64,000 nt of DNA from Bacteroides sp. (GCA_017471925.1 JAFURM010000019.1:1-64000), one strand, 5' to 3'. Shown: positions 19,108 through 28,307, counted from the stretch's first letter. The notes: generated by a model from the sequence alone, not told the origin. A program made the numbers and translations.

Positions 19108-19989
19108 ATGAACATGGAAACAGAAAGCATACGCAGAGTGGACCTCTCGGCCATCAACCATTTGCCGACCATCGACTTCATCGGCAACGACTTTGCCATC
19201 TTCAACGACATCCGCGACATTCCCATCTCCGGCTATCCTACACGCCTGAACGCCGTATGCTTTGCCCTGTGCCTGCAAGGCAACGCCCAGGTCAACATCA
19301 ACCTGCAGGACTATGAGATGCAGGCAGGCATGATGACCATCATCCTGCCCGAGCAGATAGTGCAGCAGGGTAGCCGCTCCGACGACTTCCAGGGCCTGTT
19401 CATCGCCATCTCCAAGTCGTTCATCGACGGCGTGGTGCCCGCCATGCAGCAGCTGCTGCCGCTCTTCTTCCAAATCAAGGAGCGTCCCTGCATCCCGCTC
19501 AACGCGCAAGAGAGGGAGGCCTTCATGGAGTATCACTCGTTTCTCTGGAAGAAAGTGCGGCTGAAGGACAGCCGTTTCCGCAAGGAGATTACGCAGGGGC
19601 TGCTGGTCTCCCTCTTCTATGAAATCTACGACATCTACAGCCAGCATGCCGACCAGGTGCATCGCCCCAAGAACCGCAAGGAGGAACTCTTCGGCCGCTT
19701 CCTGCAGCTCATCACCGAGCACTACAAGCAACAGCGTAGCGTCTCCTTCTATGCCGGCAAGATGTTTCTCTCGCCCAAGCATCTCTCCACGGTCATCAAG
19801 GCCGTGAGCGGAAAGACGGCCGGCGAGTGGATAGACGGCCTGGTGGTTCTGGAGGCCAAGGCCCTGCTGCGCTCCACCGACATGAGCGTGCAGGAGATTT
19901 CCGACGAACTCCATTTCTCCAACCAATCCTTCTTCGGGAAATACTTCAAGCACCACACCGGCATCTCCCCCAAGGAGTATCGCCGGTAG
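19108..19989 (+). CDS. AraC/XylS-family transcriptional regulator
   Basis: 293 residues. The N-terminal part (to about 180) is a cupin-like ligand/dimerisation domain (LQGNAQVNINLQDYEMQAGMMTIILPEQIVQQ). The C-terminal 100 residues carry two helix-turn-helix units; the second ends in the AraC signature MSVQEISDELHFSNQSFFGKYFKHHTGISPKEYR. A start at 19114 is equally possible. It faces the pullulanase gene tail to tail, so a functional link is not supported by orientation. The effector is unknown. Confidence 0.9.
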   Translation: MNMETESIRRVDLSAINHLPTIDFIGNDFAIFNDIRDIPISGYPTRLNAVCFALCLQGNAQVNINLQDYEMQAGMMTIILPEQIVQQGSRSDDFQGLFIAISKSFIDGVVPAMQQLLPLFFQIKERPCIPLNAQEREAFMEYHSFLWKKVRLKDSRFRKEITQGLLVSLFYEIYDIYSQHADQVHRPKNRKEELFGRFLQLITEHYKQQRSVSFYAGKMFLSPKHLSTVIKAVSGKTAGEWIDGLVVLEAKALLRSTDMSVQEISDELHFSNQSFFGKYFKHHTGISPKEYRR

Positions 19990-20044
19990 GCGTAGCATGA
20001 CGCTCACATCGCCTTATACAGGCATGGCCTGCCGTCCATAAATG

Positions 20045-20115
20045 AGGCACGGACAATGCGTGTATTCATCCGCATCATCCGTGCCTGAAAAAAAGATCCG
20101 CGCCAATCGGCGGCA
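20045..20115. terminator. Candidate hairpins between convergent araC-type and pullulanase genes
   Basis: AGGCACGGA (20045-20053) and TCCGTGCCT (20078-20086) form a 9-bp stem. A small CGCC/GGCG hairpin at 20101-20112 is followed, on the minus strand and six bases on, by seven T residues (20094-20088). The two may end transcripts from either side, the second one that of the pullulanase gene. Confidence 0.4.
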
Positions 20116-20121
20116 CTACTC

Positions 20122-22122
20122 TTATAGCTCGAACATAATCAGTGCACTCTGTGCCGGCACGCTGACATCATCGCCGTGCAGGCTGCGAAGGCCGCGCTGA
20201 TTGATGATGCCATTCTCGGCAACCACCACATAGGCTGCTGGAGGCACGCCCACGAGGACAGCCTCTTTACGGGCATTCAGCACCACCACGATGCTCTTCC
20301 ATAAATCATTGCCGGCATAATCCTTCAGGCGATAGGCCACCACGTTGCTTCCCGCAACGGGCAGGAACTCCAGATGCTTGCGCACCAGGTCGGCATCGCC
20401 CAGATGAAAGGCCGGATGGTCTTTACGCAGCTGGATGAGTCCCTTGTAGTAGTCAAAGACGGTAGCGTTCAACGACTTGCGGTTCCAATCGATGGCGTTG
20501 ATGCTGTCCGGACTTTGGTAGCTGTTGTGCACGCCCTTCTTGTCGCGCATCACCTCCTCGCCGGCATAGATGAAGGGCACGCCTTGCGAGGTGAAGACTG
20601 CCGTTTGGGCCAGCATGTCCAGACGGGCCATCTCGGCTGCATCGGCACCGGGCACACTGGCCTGGAAGCGGTCTACCAGGCACATGTCGTCGTGGCAGGA
20701 GACGTAACTGATCATCTGTGTGGGCTGTGCGGCCCAGAAGGCTTGGGTATAGTTCACCGAGTCGATAAGCACCTGAGGATGCTGCACGGCACCGGCAATG
20801 CCAAACTTCACGCTCTCCTCGAATCCCGGCACGCCGGCCAGGAAGGCACCTTGCTTGTTGTCGTTGAAGGGGCCGCGAAGACCGTCGCGCATCTCGTCGC
20901 AGAAGGCTGCCACACCGGGCATGGCATGAGTGTTCACCTTCATGGCCAGCTCTTCGTTGGACAGTTGGGGAGCCGAGGCTGCCCATCCCTCACCGTAGAT
21001 GAAGATAGTGGGGTCTATCTCGGTGGCAGCCTGACGGATGGCGTTCATGGTCTCGATGTCGTGGATGCCCATCAGGTCGAAGCGGAAGCCGTCCAGGTGG
21101 TACTCCCTGATCCAATGCTTCACGCTCTCCACCATGTACTTGCGCATCATGGGACGGTCGCTGGCCGTCTCGTTGCCGCAGGCCGAGGCGTCGGCATAGG
21201 AGCCGTCGGGACGCTGACGGTAGAAGTAGCCGGGCACGGTGCGTTCAAAGTTGCTGCTCTCGGTGTTGAAGGTATGGTTGTACACCACGTCCAGCACCAC
21301 GCGGATGCCCGCCTTGTGGAGTGCATGCACCATCTGCTTGAACTCGCGGATGCGCACCGAGGGGTCATAGGGGTCGGTGGAATAGGAGCCGTCGGGCACG
21401 TTGTAGTTCACCGGGTCGTAACCCCAGTTATACTTGTTCTCCTCCAGTTTGCTCTCGTCCACGGAGGCGTAGTCATAGGAGGGCAGCAGGTGTACGTGGG
21501 TCACACCCAGTTCCTTCAGGTGGTCAATGCCTGTGGCCGCACCGGCAGGGTTCTTGGTGCCCTGTTCGGTCATGGCAAGAAACTTGCCCTTGTTCACGAT
21601 GCCCGATGTCGGATGGATGGAGAAGTCGCGGTGGTGCACCTCATAGAGGATGACCTCCGAGGGGTCGTTCAGCGCGGGACGCACGTCTTCATCCCAGCCT
21701 TCGGGGTCAGTGGCATCCATGTCAATGATGGCGGCTCTCATGCCGTTCACGCCTACGGCCAAGGCGTTGATGCCCGGCGTCTCGCCTTGCCACTTCTCAC
21801 CGATTCTCACGTTGAAGGTGTAGAACTTGCCCATCAGGTCTTTCTGCACGCTGGCTGTCCAGGTGCCCTCCTTGGCGGCCGTCATGTCCACCGTCTCGCA
21901 AACCACGCCACCGTCGCCGTTGTCATAAATCAGCACCTTTACCTCATCGGCCGAAGGGGCCCACAGGGTGAAGGTGGTAGCTTCGGGCGTGTAGACCATT
22001 TCGGTGAGGCTTCCTGAGCGCACCGGATAGAGTTCGTAGGAGGCATAGTCTCCCTTTGCCGGGGCACAGCTTGCAATGGTAGCTGCCGTCACCCCGATAA
22101 TTGCCAAATCATTTAGTTTCAT
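20122..22122 (-). CDS. pulA: Pullulanase type I, predicted lipoprotein
   Basis: 666 residues; debranches alpha-1,6 links in pullulan and starch. The N-terminus has a signal peptide ending in IASC, a lipobox that would anchor it by Cys19, followed by a CBM48-like beta domain. The GH13 barrel contains the pullulanase hallmark YNWGYDPVNYNVPDGSY, VVYNHTF, the nucleophile in GFRFDLMGIHD, the acid in YGEGW and SCHDD. Residues after about 590 form the C-terminal beta domain. No SusC/SusD genes are nearby, so it is not part of a polysaccharide-utilisation locus visible here. Confidence 0.93.
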   Translation of the reverse strand: MKLNDLAIIGVTAATIASCAPAKGDYASYELYPVRSGSLTEMVYTPEATTFTLWAPSADEVKVLIYDNGDGGVVCETVDMTAAKEGTWTASVQKDLMGKFYTFNVRIGEKWQGETPGINALAVGVNGMRAAIIDMDATDPEGWDEDVRPALNDPSEVILYEVHHRDFSIHPTSGIVNKGKFLAMTEQGTKNPAGAATGIDHLKELGVTHVHLLPSYDYASVDESKLEENKYNWGYDPVNYNVPDGSYSTDPYDPSVRIREFKQMVHALHKAGIRVVLDVVYNHTFNTESSNFERTVPGYFYRQRPDGSYADASACGNETASDRPMMRKYMVESVKHWIREYHLDGFRFDLMGIHDIETMNAIRQAATEIDPTIFIYGEGWAASAPQLSNEELAMKVNTHAMPGVAAFCDEMRDGLRGPFNDNKQGAFLAGVPGFEESVKFGIAGAVQHPQVLIDSVNYTQAFWAAQPTQMISYVSCHDDMCLVDRFQASVPGADAAEMARLDMLAQTAVFTSQGVPFIYAGEEVMRDKKGVHNSYQSPDSINAIDWNRKSLNATVFDYYKGLIQLRKDHPAFHLGDADLVRKHLEFLPVAGSNVVAYRLKDYAGNDLWKSIVVVLNARKEAVLVGVPPAAYVVVAENGIINQRGLRSLHGDDVSVPAQSALIMFEL

Positions 22123-22185
22123 AGTACATTACTTTATTATATAATTGTTCTGTTTCCCATGTTTCGTTTCTTTCCCTCCGCATCA

Positions 22186-22758
22186 TCACTTTCCCCTCAC
22201 CTTCCCCGGGTTCTTGGCCACGAAGTCCTTCCATCCCCGATAGCCCTTCTCGGTGGCGGGCCGCCCCATCTGCAGGTAGTGGCAGTAGGCCGCCGCCAAG
22301 GCGTCTGTGGCATCCATGAAGGTAGGCATGTCGGCCTTGTCAAAGTGGAGCATGCGCTGCAGCATGTCGGCCACCTGCTCCTTGCTGGCCTGTCCGTTGC
22401 CGGTGATGGCCATCTTGATTTTCAGGGGAGCATATTCGGTAATGGGGATGTCGCGGCTCAGGGCTGCGGCCATGGCCACCCCTTGTGCCCTTCCCAACTT
22501 CAGCATGGATTGCACGTTCTTCCCGAAGAAGGGGGCCTCGATGGCCAGTTCATCGGGCAGGTAGCTCTCTATGACACCCTGCACCCGCTCATAGATGTGC
22601 CGCAGCTTCAGGTAGTGGTCCGTCATCTTGCGCAGATCAATGATGCCCATGGCTATCATCTGAGGCTTCGTGCCGGAGACGCGCAACACGCCGTAGCCCA
22701 TGATTGTGGTGCCTGGGTCAATGCCCAGAATGATTTTCTCCTTCACCGGCTGTATCAT
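22186..22758 (-). CDS. ruvC: Crossover junction endodeoxyribonuclease RuvC
   Basis: 190 residues; cleaves Holliday junctions made during recombination. The catalytic acidic residues are visible in [16 protein letters not shown] (first Asp), [22 protein letters not shown] (Glu) and [12 protein letters not shown] (the last Asp pair). Its start overlaps the end of the DUF4286-type gene by 4 bases. RuvA is encoded far away at 51.4 kb. Confidence 0.95.
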   Translation of the reverse strand: MIQPVKEKIILGIDPGTTIMGYGVLRVSGTKPQMIAMGIIDLRKMTDHYLKLRHIYERVQGVIESYLPDELAIEAPFFGKNVQSMLKLGRAQGVAMAAALSRDIPITEYAPLKIKMAITGNGQASKEQVADMLQRMLHFDKADMPTFMDATDALAAAYCHYLQMGRPATEKGYRGWKDFVAKNPGKVRGK

Positions 22759-23060
22759 TCCACCATCTCCATCAATGTGGGGAAGCCCACCACCTTATCC
22801 TTAAACAGTTTCAACATTTCATCGTTCAGCTTCACTCCCTGCTCACGATGCCAACGATGCAAGGCTGCCGAGTCCGTCACTTCAAACTGCACTGAATAGC
22901 AAGAACTTCCTTCCTCCCTATGGCTCAGGATGCGGCAGATGCGGGGCGCCTTCAGCGTGCCATGTTTCTCCACTTCGGTCAGGTAATATTCCTTTATCCA
23001 AATAAGGAAGAGGCGCTCTTGGTCGGCCTCCATCTGATAGGTCGTATTGTAGATAAGCAT
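22755..23060 (-). CDS. DUF4286 family protein
   Basis: 101 residues, a small soluble protein beginning [34 protein letters not shown]. This is the pattern of the uncharacterised DUF4286 family, which has a ferredoxin-like appearance. It is translationally coupled to ruvC (4-base overlap), which is common in Bacteroidetes. The function is unknown. Confidence 0.8.
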   Translation of the reverse strand: MLIYNTTYQMEADQERLFLIWIKEYYLTEVEKHGTLKAPRICRILSHREEGSSCYSVQFEVTDSAALHRWHREQGVKLNDEMLKLFKDKVVGFPTLMEMVE

Positions 23061-23082
23061 ACTTTTTTTGAAATTTTTTCTG

Positions 23083-23090
23083 CAAACATA
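23083..23090 (-). promoter_or_regulatory. -7 box for the DUF4286-ruvC transcript
   Basis: The complement reads TATGTTTG, a match to TAnnTTTG, 22 bases before the start codon at 23060. It lies back to back with the tRNA promoter. Confidence 0.45.
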
Positions 23091-23113
23091 GCAATTATTT
23101 CAGAAATATGCCT

Positions 23114-23121
23114 TATCTTTG
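23114..23121 (+). promoter_or_regulatory. -7 box TATCTTTG for tRNA-Ala
   Basis: TATCTTTG matches the -7 consensus and lies 46 bases upstream of the tRNA. The opposing -7 box at 23083-23090 leaves only 23 bases between the two, so the divergent promoters share their upstream DNA. Confidence 0.5.
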
Positions 23122-23167
23122 CACCGTCAAAAGAAAAATAGCCACGCAAACGTTGGCGGAAAGACAT

Positions 23168-23241
23168 GGGGTATTAGCTCATCTGGCTAGAGCGCGACAC
23201 TGGCAGTGTCGAGGTGAGCGGTTCGAGTCCGCTATGCTCCA
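23168..23241 (+). tRNA. tRNA-Ala, anticodon GGC
   Basis: A 74-base cloverleaf: acceptor stem GGGGTAT pairing with ATGCTCC, D-stem GCTC/GAGC, anticodon stem CGACA/TGTCG with loop CTGGCAG (anticodon GGC, reading GCC), T-stem AGCGG/CCGCT with loop TTCGAGT, and discriminator A. The G3:U70 wobble pair, the main alanine identity element, is present. The CCA end is not encoded in full. Confidence 0.95.
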
Positions 23242-23258
23242 CAGAAGACAATGTTTTA

Positions 23259-23297
23259 CGAGTGGATGTGTCTCAAGACACATCCACTCGTTTTTTT
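23259..23297 (+). terminator. Strong intrinsic terminator after tRNA-Ala
   Basis: A perfect 14-bp stem (23259-23272 with 23277-23290, loop TCAA) is followed directly by seven T residues. It lies 17 bases after the tRNA and separates it from the helicase gene. Confidence 0.92.
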
Positions 23298-23376
23298 CAG
23301 CCTCTCGTCCTCCTATTTTCACCGCTCTGCTTTCTATTCTCAATTATATTTCGTTCCTTTGTCGCTATAACGACGA

Positions 23377-25521
23377 ATGCTGGATATGAACGAACAGAAA
23401 CGAAGCACCGAGAATCCCGAACTGGCCCTGGCCTGGCGGTTTGTCTCGGACACCGGCACCCACCTTTTCCTGACTGGCAAGGCGGGTACGGGAAAGACCA
23501 CTTTCCTGAAGCGGCTGAAGAGCGAAAGCCCCAAGCGCATGATTGTGCTGGCCCCTACGGGCATCGCGGCCATCAATGCCGGCGGTGTGACCATCCACTC
23601 CTTTTTCCAACTGCCCTTCGCACCCTTCCTGCCGGGTGCCTCCTTTACGGCAGGTGGCTCCGCCCCCTCCTTCCGCTACCGCTTCGGCAAGGAGAAAATC
23701 AACATCCTGCGCTCCATCGACCTGCTGGTGATTGACGAAATCAGCATGGTGAGGGCCGACTTGCTGGATGCCGTGGACGAAGTGATGCGCCGCTACCGCG
23801 ACCGCACGAAGCCTTTCGGAGGTGTGCAGCTCCTGATGATAGGCGACCTGCAGCAGTTGGCCCCCGTGGTAAAGGACGAGGAGTGGCAGATGCTGAAGAC
23901 CCACTATGCCACGCCCTATTTCTTCTCGTCCAAGGCACTGGAGGAGACGACCTACTGCACCATCGAACTGAAAACAGTCTACCGACAGAGCGACTCCGAC
24001 TTCCTGAACCTGCTGAACAGCATCCGCGAGAACAGGGCGGGAAGCGAGGTGATGGAGACCCTGAACAGACGCTACGTGCCGGGCTTTCGTCCCGCACGTG
24101 ACGACGGCTACATCCGCCTCGTCACCCACAATGCCCAAGCACAGCGCATCAATGACCACGAACTGGAGGTGCTGCCGGGACGCTCGTTTGCCTATCGCGC
24201 CTCCATAGAGGGAAAGTTTCCCGAACTGGCCTACCCCACCGACCTGTTGCTGGAGCTGAAGCCGGGGGCGCAAGTGATGTTCGTGAAAAACGACACCAGC
24301 GGCGAGCATCGCTACTACAACGGCATGATAGGTGAGGTCACGGCCCTCTCCTCCCAAAGCATAGAGGTGAGGCCTCAGGGCAGCCCATCCGCCATCAGCG
24401 TGCAACAGGAGGAGTGGAGCAACGCCCGCTACGTGCTCGACGAAGAGAGCAAGGAGATACGCGAAGAGGTGGAGGGCACCTTCAGGCAATATCCGCTGAA
24501 GCTGGCCTGGGCCATCACCATCCACAAGAGCCAGGGCCTCACCTTCGACAAGGCCATCATCGATGCCAGCGGCTCGTTTGCCCACGGACAGACCTATGTG
24601 GCCCTGAGCCGCTGCCGCACACTGCAAGGACTGGTGCTGAGCGCACCGCTATCGTCACGCGCCATCATCAGCGATGCCCAGGTGGATGCCTTTACCGACG
24701 AGGCACGCCAGACGATGCCGGACAACCGGAGGCTCAGCTCCCTGGCACGCAGCTACTACGTGCAACTGTTGGACGAGCTGTTCGACTTTTCCTCACCGGC
24801 CATCGCCCTGAGCCGTTACGTCCGCCTGGTAGACGAGCACCTCTTCCGCCTCTATCCCAAGCTGCTCCAAAGCATGAAGAGCGAGAGCGCCCACTTTGCC
24901 GATGAGGTCATCAAGGTGGCCCGCAAGTTCTCCCTGCAATACACCCGCCTGGTGGAGGCTTCGGCCGACTATCAGGCCGACACTCACCTGCAAGAGCGCA
25001 TCTCGGCTGCAGCCGCCTACTTCACGCCACGCCTGCAACCGCTGCAGACACTGCTGCAAGAGGGGTGTCCCGGCACAGACAACAAGGAGCTGAAAAAGAA
25101 GCTCCATGAAGCGGCCGACGAGCTGCAGCACCAGCTGGCCTTGAAGCTGGCCTTGCTGAAGTTTGTCCAACACGAGGGCTTCCAGACGGCCTCCTACCTC
25201 AAGAAGAAGGCACTCCTCTCCATCGACGATGCCCCGAGCACACCCTCTCCCGCCAAACGCAAGAAGAAGGAAGCGGCCATCACCGTACCCTCCGACGTGC
25301 TCCATCCCCGGCTCTATCAGCGCCTGATAGCGTGGCGCAATGCCGAAGCCGCCCGCCTGGGGCTGCCAGTCTACACCGTGCTTCAGCAGAAAGCCGTCCT
25401 GGGCATCAGTAACCTGCGCCCTGCGGACAAGGCCGCCCTCCTGCGCATCCCCTATGTCGGCCAAAAGGTCGTGGAGAAGTATGGCGACGACATCCTGGCC
25501 ACGGTGAGAAGTTGCCCCTGA
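23377..25521 (+). CDS. Pif1/RecD-like DNA helicase with C-terminal HRDC domain
   Basis: 714 residues. Walker A is TGKAGTGKTTFLKRL (about 28-42), Walker B LLVIDEISMVRADLLDAVDE, and motif VI-like sequence is ITIHKSQGLTF...YVALSRCRTL, as in Pif1-type superfamily 1B helicases. The last 75 residues (HPRLYQRLIAWRNAEAARLGLPVYTVLQQK...YVGQKVVEKYG) form an HRDC nucleic-acid-binding domain. A basic linker precedes it. The start may be at 23386 (MNEQKRS). It probably acts in replication or repair; the specific role is unknown. Confidence 0.88.
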   Translation: MLDMNEQKRSTENPELALAWRFVSDTGTHLFLTGKAGTGKTTFLKRLKSESPKRMIVLAPTGIAAINAGGVTIHSFFQLPFAPFLPGASFTAGGSAPSFRYRFGKEKINILRSIDLLVIDEISMVRADLLDAVDEVMRRYRDRTKPFGGVQLLMIGDLQQLAPVVKDEEWQMLKTHYATPYFFSSKALEETTYCTIELKTVYRQSDSDFLNLLNSIRENRAGSEVMETLNRRYVPGFRPARDDGYIRLVTHNAQAQRINDHELEVLPGRSFAYRASIEGKFPELAYPTDLLLELKPGAQVMFVKNDTSGEHRYYNGMIGEVTALSSQSIEVRPQGSPSAISVQQEEWSNARYVLDEESKEIREEVEGTFRQYPLKLAWAITIHKSQGLTFDKAIIDASGSFAHGQTYVALSRCRTLQGLVLSAPLSSRAIISDAQVDAFTDEARQTMPDNRRLSSLARSYYVQLLDELFDFSSPAIALSRYVRLVDEHLFRLYPKLLQSMKSESAHFADEVIKVARKFSLQYTRLVEASADYQADTHLQERISAAAAYFTPRLQPLQTLLQEGCPGTDNKELKKKLHEAADELQHQLALKLALLKFVQHEGFQTASYLKKKALLSIDDAPSTPSPAKRKKKEAAITVPSDVLHPRLYQRLIAWRNAEAARLGLPVYTVLQQKAVLGISNLRPADKAALLRIPYVGQKVVEKYGDDILATVRSCP

Positions 25522-25560
25522 CATGCCGAAAAATTACATTTCTAACTCTATACACGATTT

Positions 25561-26994
25561 ATGATGAAAAAATTGATTACGTTAACCCTATTCTGCCTGC
25601 TGGCCGTCCTCACAGGAGCGGCACAGGAAAAGAGCTTCAAGCCCTTCAAGGGCAAGAAGAGTGAATGGCGCGGCTGCAAGCGATATGACTTCAAGCTGCA
25701 GGAGCGCGATGTGATTGTAGTGGTCCCCCACACGCCGCTGCCCGGTAATCCCTGGGTGTGGCGTCCGGCCTTCTTCGATGCCTTCCCGGCCATAGACGAA
25801 GCACTGTTGGAAGCCGGCTTCCACATTACTTATTATGACACCACCAACGAATGGGGCCGCCCCGAAGCCATCGAGGCTGGCGAGAAGTTCTATGACCTCA
25901 TGGTGAACACCCACGGCCTGATGCCCCGCGTCACGTTAGAGGGCCTGAGCCGCGGCGGTTTCTACTCCCTGCGTTGGGGAGAGACCCATCCCGAGACGGT
26001 GGCCTGCCTGTTGCTGGACAACCCGCTGTGCGACGTCTTCGAGCTTTCCCGCAACGACGAGTGGTGGGGCGACTTCCTGCAGAAGTGGCACATAGAAAGT
26101 GCTACCCGCGAATCATTCAAGGAGAATGCCACCCTGAACCTGCACCGTCTCATCGACCATCGGGTGCCTATCATCGCCCTGAGCGGCGGCACCGACACCA
26201 TCGTCTCCTATGAACGCAATGCCCAAATCATCGTGGAGGCTTATGAGCGTTGGGGTATCCCCGTCAAGTCCATCGTGCGCCCCCATTCGGGCCATCATCC
26301 CCACGGCCTGGACAATCCCGCACCCATCGTCAGCTACCTGAAGAGACTGATTTATCCCGAGGAGCAGGAGGCGGAACGTCCCGTGCGGATAGCCTGTGTG
26401 GGCAACAGCATCACCGAGGGAGTGGGCACCACAGACGCTTCGCGTTATGCCTATCCCGCCGTGCTGCAACGCATGTTGGGCGACGGCTATGAAGTAAGGA
26501 ACTTCGGCGTGAGCTGCTCCACCGTGTTGCGCAAGGGCACCGATGCCGGCCGTCCCTTCGCCTACATTGACACGGAGGCTTTCCGCCAGGCATTGGCCTA
26601 TCAGCCCGATGTCGTTGTCCTGAAGCTGGGCGGCAATGACAGCAAGCCCGACAACTGGGCCCACCGGGAAGAGTTTGTCCGCGACTATCAGGAACTGGTG
26701 GATGCCTTCAAGTTCCTGCCCTCCCTACCCAAGATTTACCTCTGTCTGCCCGCCAAGGCCGATACGGTAGATGCTTCCAAAGTGTGGGGCATCAACGAGC
26801 GCATCATCCGTGACGAAATCACACCGCTCGTGGCCCGCATTGCCCACGACAACCGCCTCACCACCATCAACCTGCACAATGCCTATGCCGGCGAAGAGAA
26901 TGCCTGCTACCACGACCACATTCATCCCAATAACCGTGGGGCCGAACTGCTGGCCAAAGCAATATATAAGGTGTTGAGAGGCTTTGATAATTGA
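25561..26994 (+). CDS. Secreted two-domain esterase: alpha/beta hydrolase plus SGNH hydrolase
   Basis: 477 residues with a signal peptide (MMKKLITLTLFCLLAVLTGAAQ). Residues of about 25-270 form an alpha/beta hydrolase: nucleophile elbow GLSRGGF, acid in SGGTDTIVSYE, histidine in HSGHHPHG. Residues of about 280-477 form an SGNH/GDSL hydrolase: block I GNSITEG, block III GGND and block V DHIHPN, so both catalytic sets look intact. The likely role is deacylation of a glycan or ester in the periplasm or outside the cell; the substrate is unknown. No sugar-utilisation genes surround it. It converges with endonuclease IV across a strong hairpin. Confidence 0.85.
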   Translation: MMKKLITLTLFCLLAVLTGAAQEKSFKPFKGKKSEWRGCKRYDFKLQERDVIVVVPHTPLPGNPWVWRPAFFDAFPAIDEALLEAGFHITYYDTTNEWGRPEAIEAGEKFYDLMVNTHGLMPRVTLEGLSRGGFYSLRWGETHPETVACLLLDNPLCDVFELSRNDEWWGDFLQKWHIESATRESFKENATLNLHRLIDHRVPIIALSGGTDTIVSYERNAQIIVEAYERWGIPVKSIVRPHSGHHPHGLDNPAPIVSYLKRLIYPEEQEAERPVRIACVGNSITEGVGTTDASRYAYPAVLQRMLGDGYEVRNFGVSCSTVLRKGTDAGRPFAYIDTEAFRQALAYQPDVVVLKLGGNDSKPDNWAHREEFVRDYQELVDAFKFLPSLPKIYLCLPAKADTVDASKVWGINERIIRDEITPLVARIAHDNRLTTINLHNAYAGEENACYHDHIHPNNRGAELLAKAIYKVLRGFDN

Positions 26995-27035
26995 TAGTTG
27001 ATGTATCAAGAGCATCCTGAAAAAGAGGCTGAAAT

Positions 27036-27114
27036 CTCTTTAAAAGAAAGTGTCCGAAAGTTTAAAACCTTTGCATCAGAAGTTTTAAACTTTCGGACCT
27101 TCTCTTTTAATGTC
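27036..27114. terminator. Bidirectional terminator hairpin between convergent genes
   Basis: A perfect 17-bp inverted repeat (27052-27068 and 27082-27098) with a 13-base loop; weaker pairing extends outward into AAAAG/CTTTT flanks, giving T-rich tails on both strands. It lies between the esterase gene (+) and endonuclease IV (-). Confidence 0.8.
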
Positions 27115-27199
27115 CTTTAAGCTTCACGTTGTTCTGCCTTCTGAGGGCAGAAAGCCATCTATACAGTTGAAGCAATGAAAATTATATTCGGACAAAGTG

Positions 27200-28054
27200 T
27201 TACCCCAGGCTTTGTGGAGTCCCCTCAAAGCTTCTCAGCAATTTGATTTCCTCTGCCCAGAGGGTTTCGTCGGGAGTCTCCAGGATGATGGGCATGTCGT
27301 TGAAACGCTCGTCCTGCATGAGGCGGCGGAAGAAGGAGAGGTCCATCAGCCCCTTCCCTATACTGTCATGCCGATCCACGCGGGTGGCCAGTGCCTTCTT
27401 GGAGTCGTTCAGGTGGACGGCACGCAAGTACTCAAAGCCCACGGTGGAGGCAAACTCCTCCATCACAAGGTCATACTGGCTCACCAGGTCATAGCCGGCC
27501 GTAAACGTGTGGCAGGTGTCAATGCAGACACCCACACGCGACTTGTCGTCCACACGGTCAATGATGTGCTTCAGGTGCCAGAAGGCATTGCCCACGTTAC
27601 AGCCCTGTCCAGCCGTATTCTCAATGACAGCCGTCACGCCCTCTGTCCGTGCCAGCACGTAGTTGATGGATTCGGCCACGCGATCCAGGCAGGCCTCTAA
27701 CGGAATCTTGTTCAGGTGGCTGCCGGGATGGAAGTTCAGCAGCTTCAGCCCCAGCTGTTCGCAGCGTTGCATCTCGTCCAGGAAGGCGGCACGGCTCTTG
27801 GCCAGCCCCTCCTCCTCGGGATGGCCCAGGTTGATGAGATAGCTGTCGTGGGGCAGGATGTAACGGGCATCCAGCCCATACTTCTCACAATTGGCCTTGA
27901 AGAGACGGATATTGTCAGCCGACAGGGGCTTGGACACCCACTGACGCTGGTTCTTCGTAAACAGGGCAAAAGCATTCGCCCCAATCTCATGGGCATTCAC
28001 CGGGGCTGTTTCCACTCCCCCGCTTGCCGACACATGTGCACCAATATATTTCAT
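27200..28054 (-). CDS. nfo: Endonuclease IV (AP endonuclease)
   Basis: 284 residues; a zinc TIM-barrel enzyme that nicks DNA at abasic sites. It starts [18 protein letters not shown] and contains [70 protein letters not shown] and ILETP, which carry the zinc ligands. The frame is open to 28114, but homology starts at 28054 and a promoter lies within the extension. Confidence 0.96.
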   Translation of the reverse strand: MKYIGAHVSASGGVETAPVNAHEIGANAFALFTKNQRQWVSKPLSADNIRLFKANCEKYGLDARYILPHDSYLINLGHPEEEGLAKSRAAFLDEMQRCEQLGLKLLNFHPGSHLNKIPLEACLDRVAESINYVLARTEGVTAVIENTAGQGCNVGNAFWHLKHIIDRVDDKSRVGVCIDTCHTFTAGYDLVSQYDLVMEEFASTVGFEYLRAVHLNDSKKALATRVDRHDSIGKGLMDLSFFRRLMQDERFNDMPIILETPDETLWAEEIKLLRSFEGTPQSLG

Positions 28055-28083
28055 ACTTTCCTTTATATTTAATAACGATACGG

Positions 28084-28114
28084 CAAAAATAGTGTTTTCA
28101 TCGGTTTCGGCCAA
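28084..28114 (-). promoter_or_regulatory. Promoter of the endonuclease IV gene
   Basis: On the minus strand TTG (complement of 28112-28114) and TATTTTTG (complement of 28084-28091) are separated by 20 bases, a good Bacteroidetes promoter 30 bases before the start codon. Confidence 0.65.
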
Positions 28115-28202
28115 CTGTTTCCGCAGATTATGCTTCCGACACCTCCATTCATAGTGGTCGCGTCATGGGAGTGTAGCGTCTATAGCAAAGCACAAAGCAC
28201 AT

Positions 28203-28275
28203 ACTGCCACAAGGGAGGAAGCCCCCAAAGGGGGGGGGTAAGCGAAAGGGGGGGACAAGTTCCCAAAGGGGAGAA
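28203..28275. repeat. G-tract-rich intergenic segment
   Basis: G runs of 3, 9, 7 and 4 bases (28213-28215, 28230-28238, 28248-28254, 28268-28271) and a CCCCC-AAA-GGGGG inverted pair occur in a purine-rich strand. Four G tracts could fold as a quadruplex. A small open frame over it (28130-28348) is repetitive Lys/Gly/Gln and not credible. Positions 28115-28202 show nothing I recognise. Confidence 0.55.
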
Positions 28276-28307
28276 GCAAAAAAGGGAAGAAGCAAAAGGA
28301 AGTAAGC

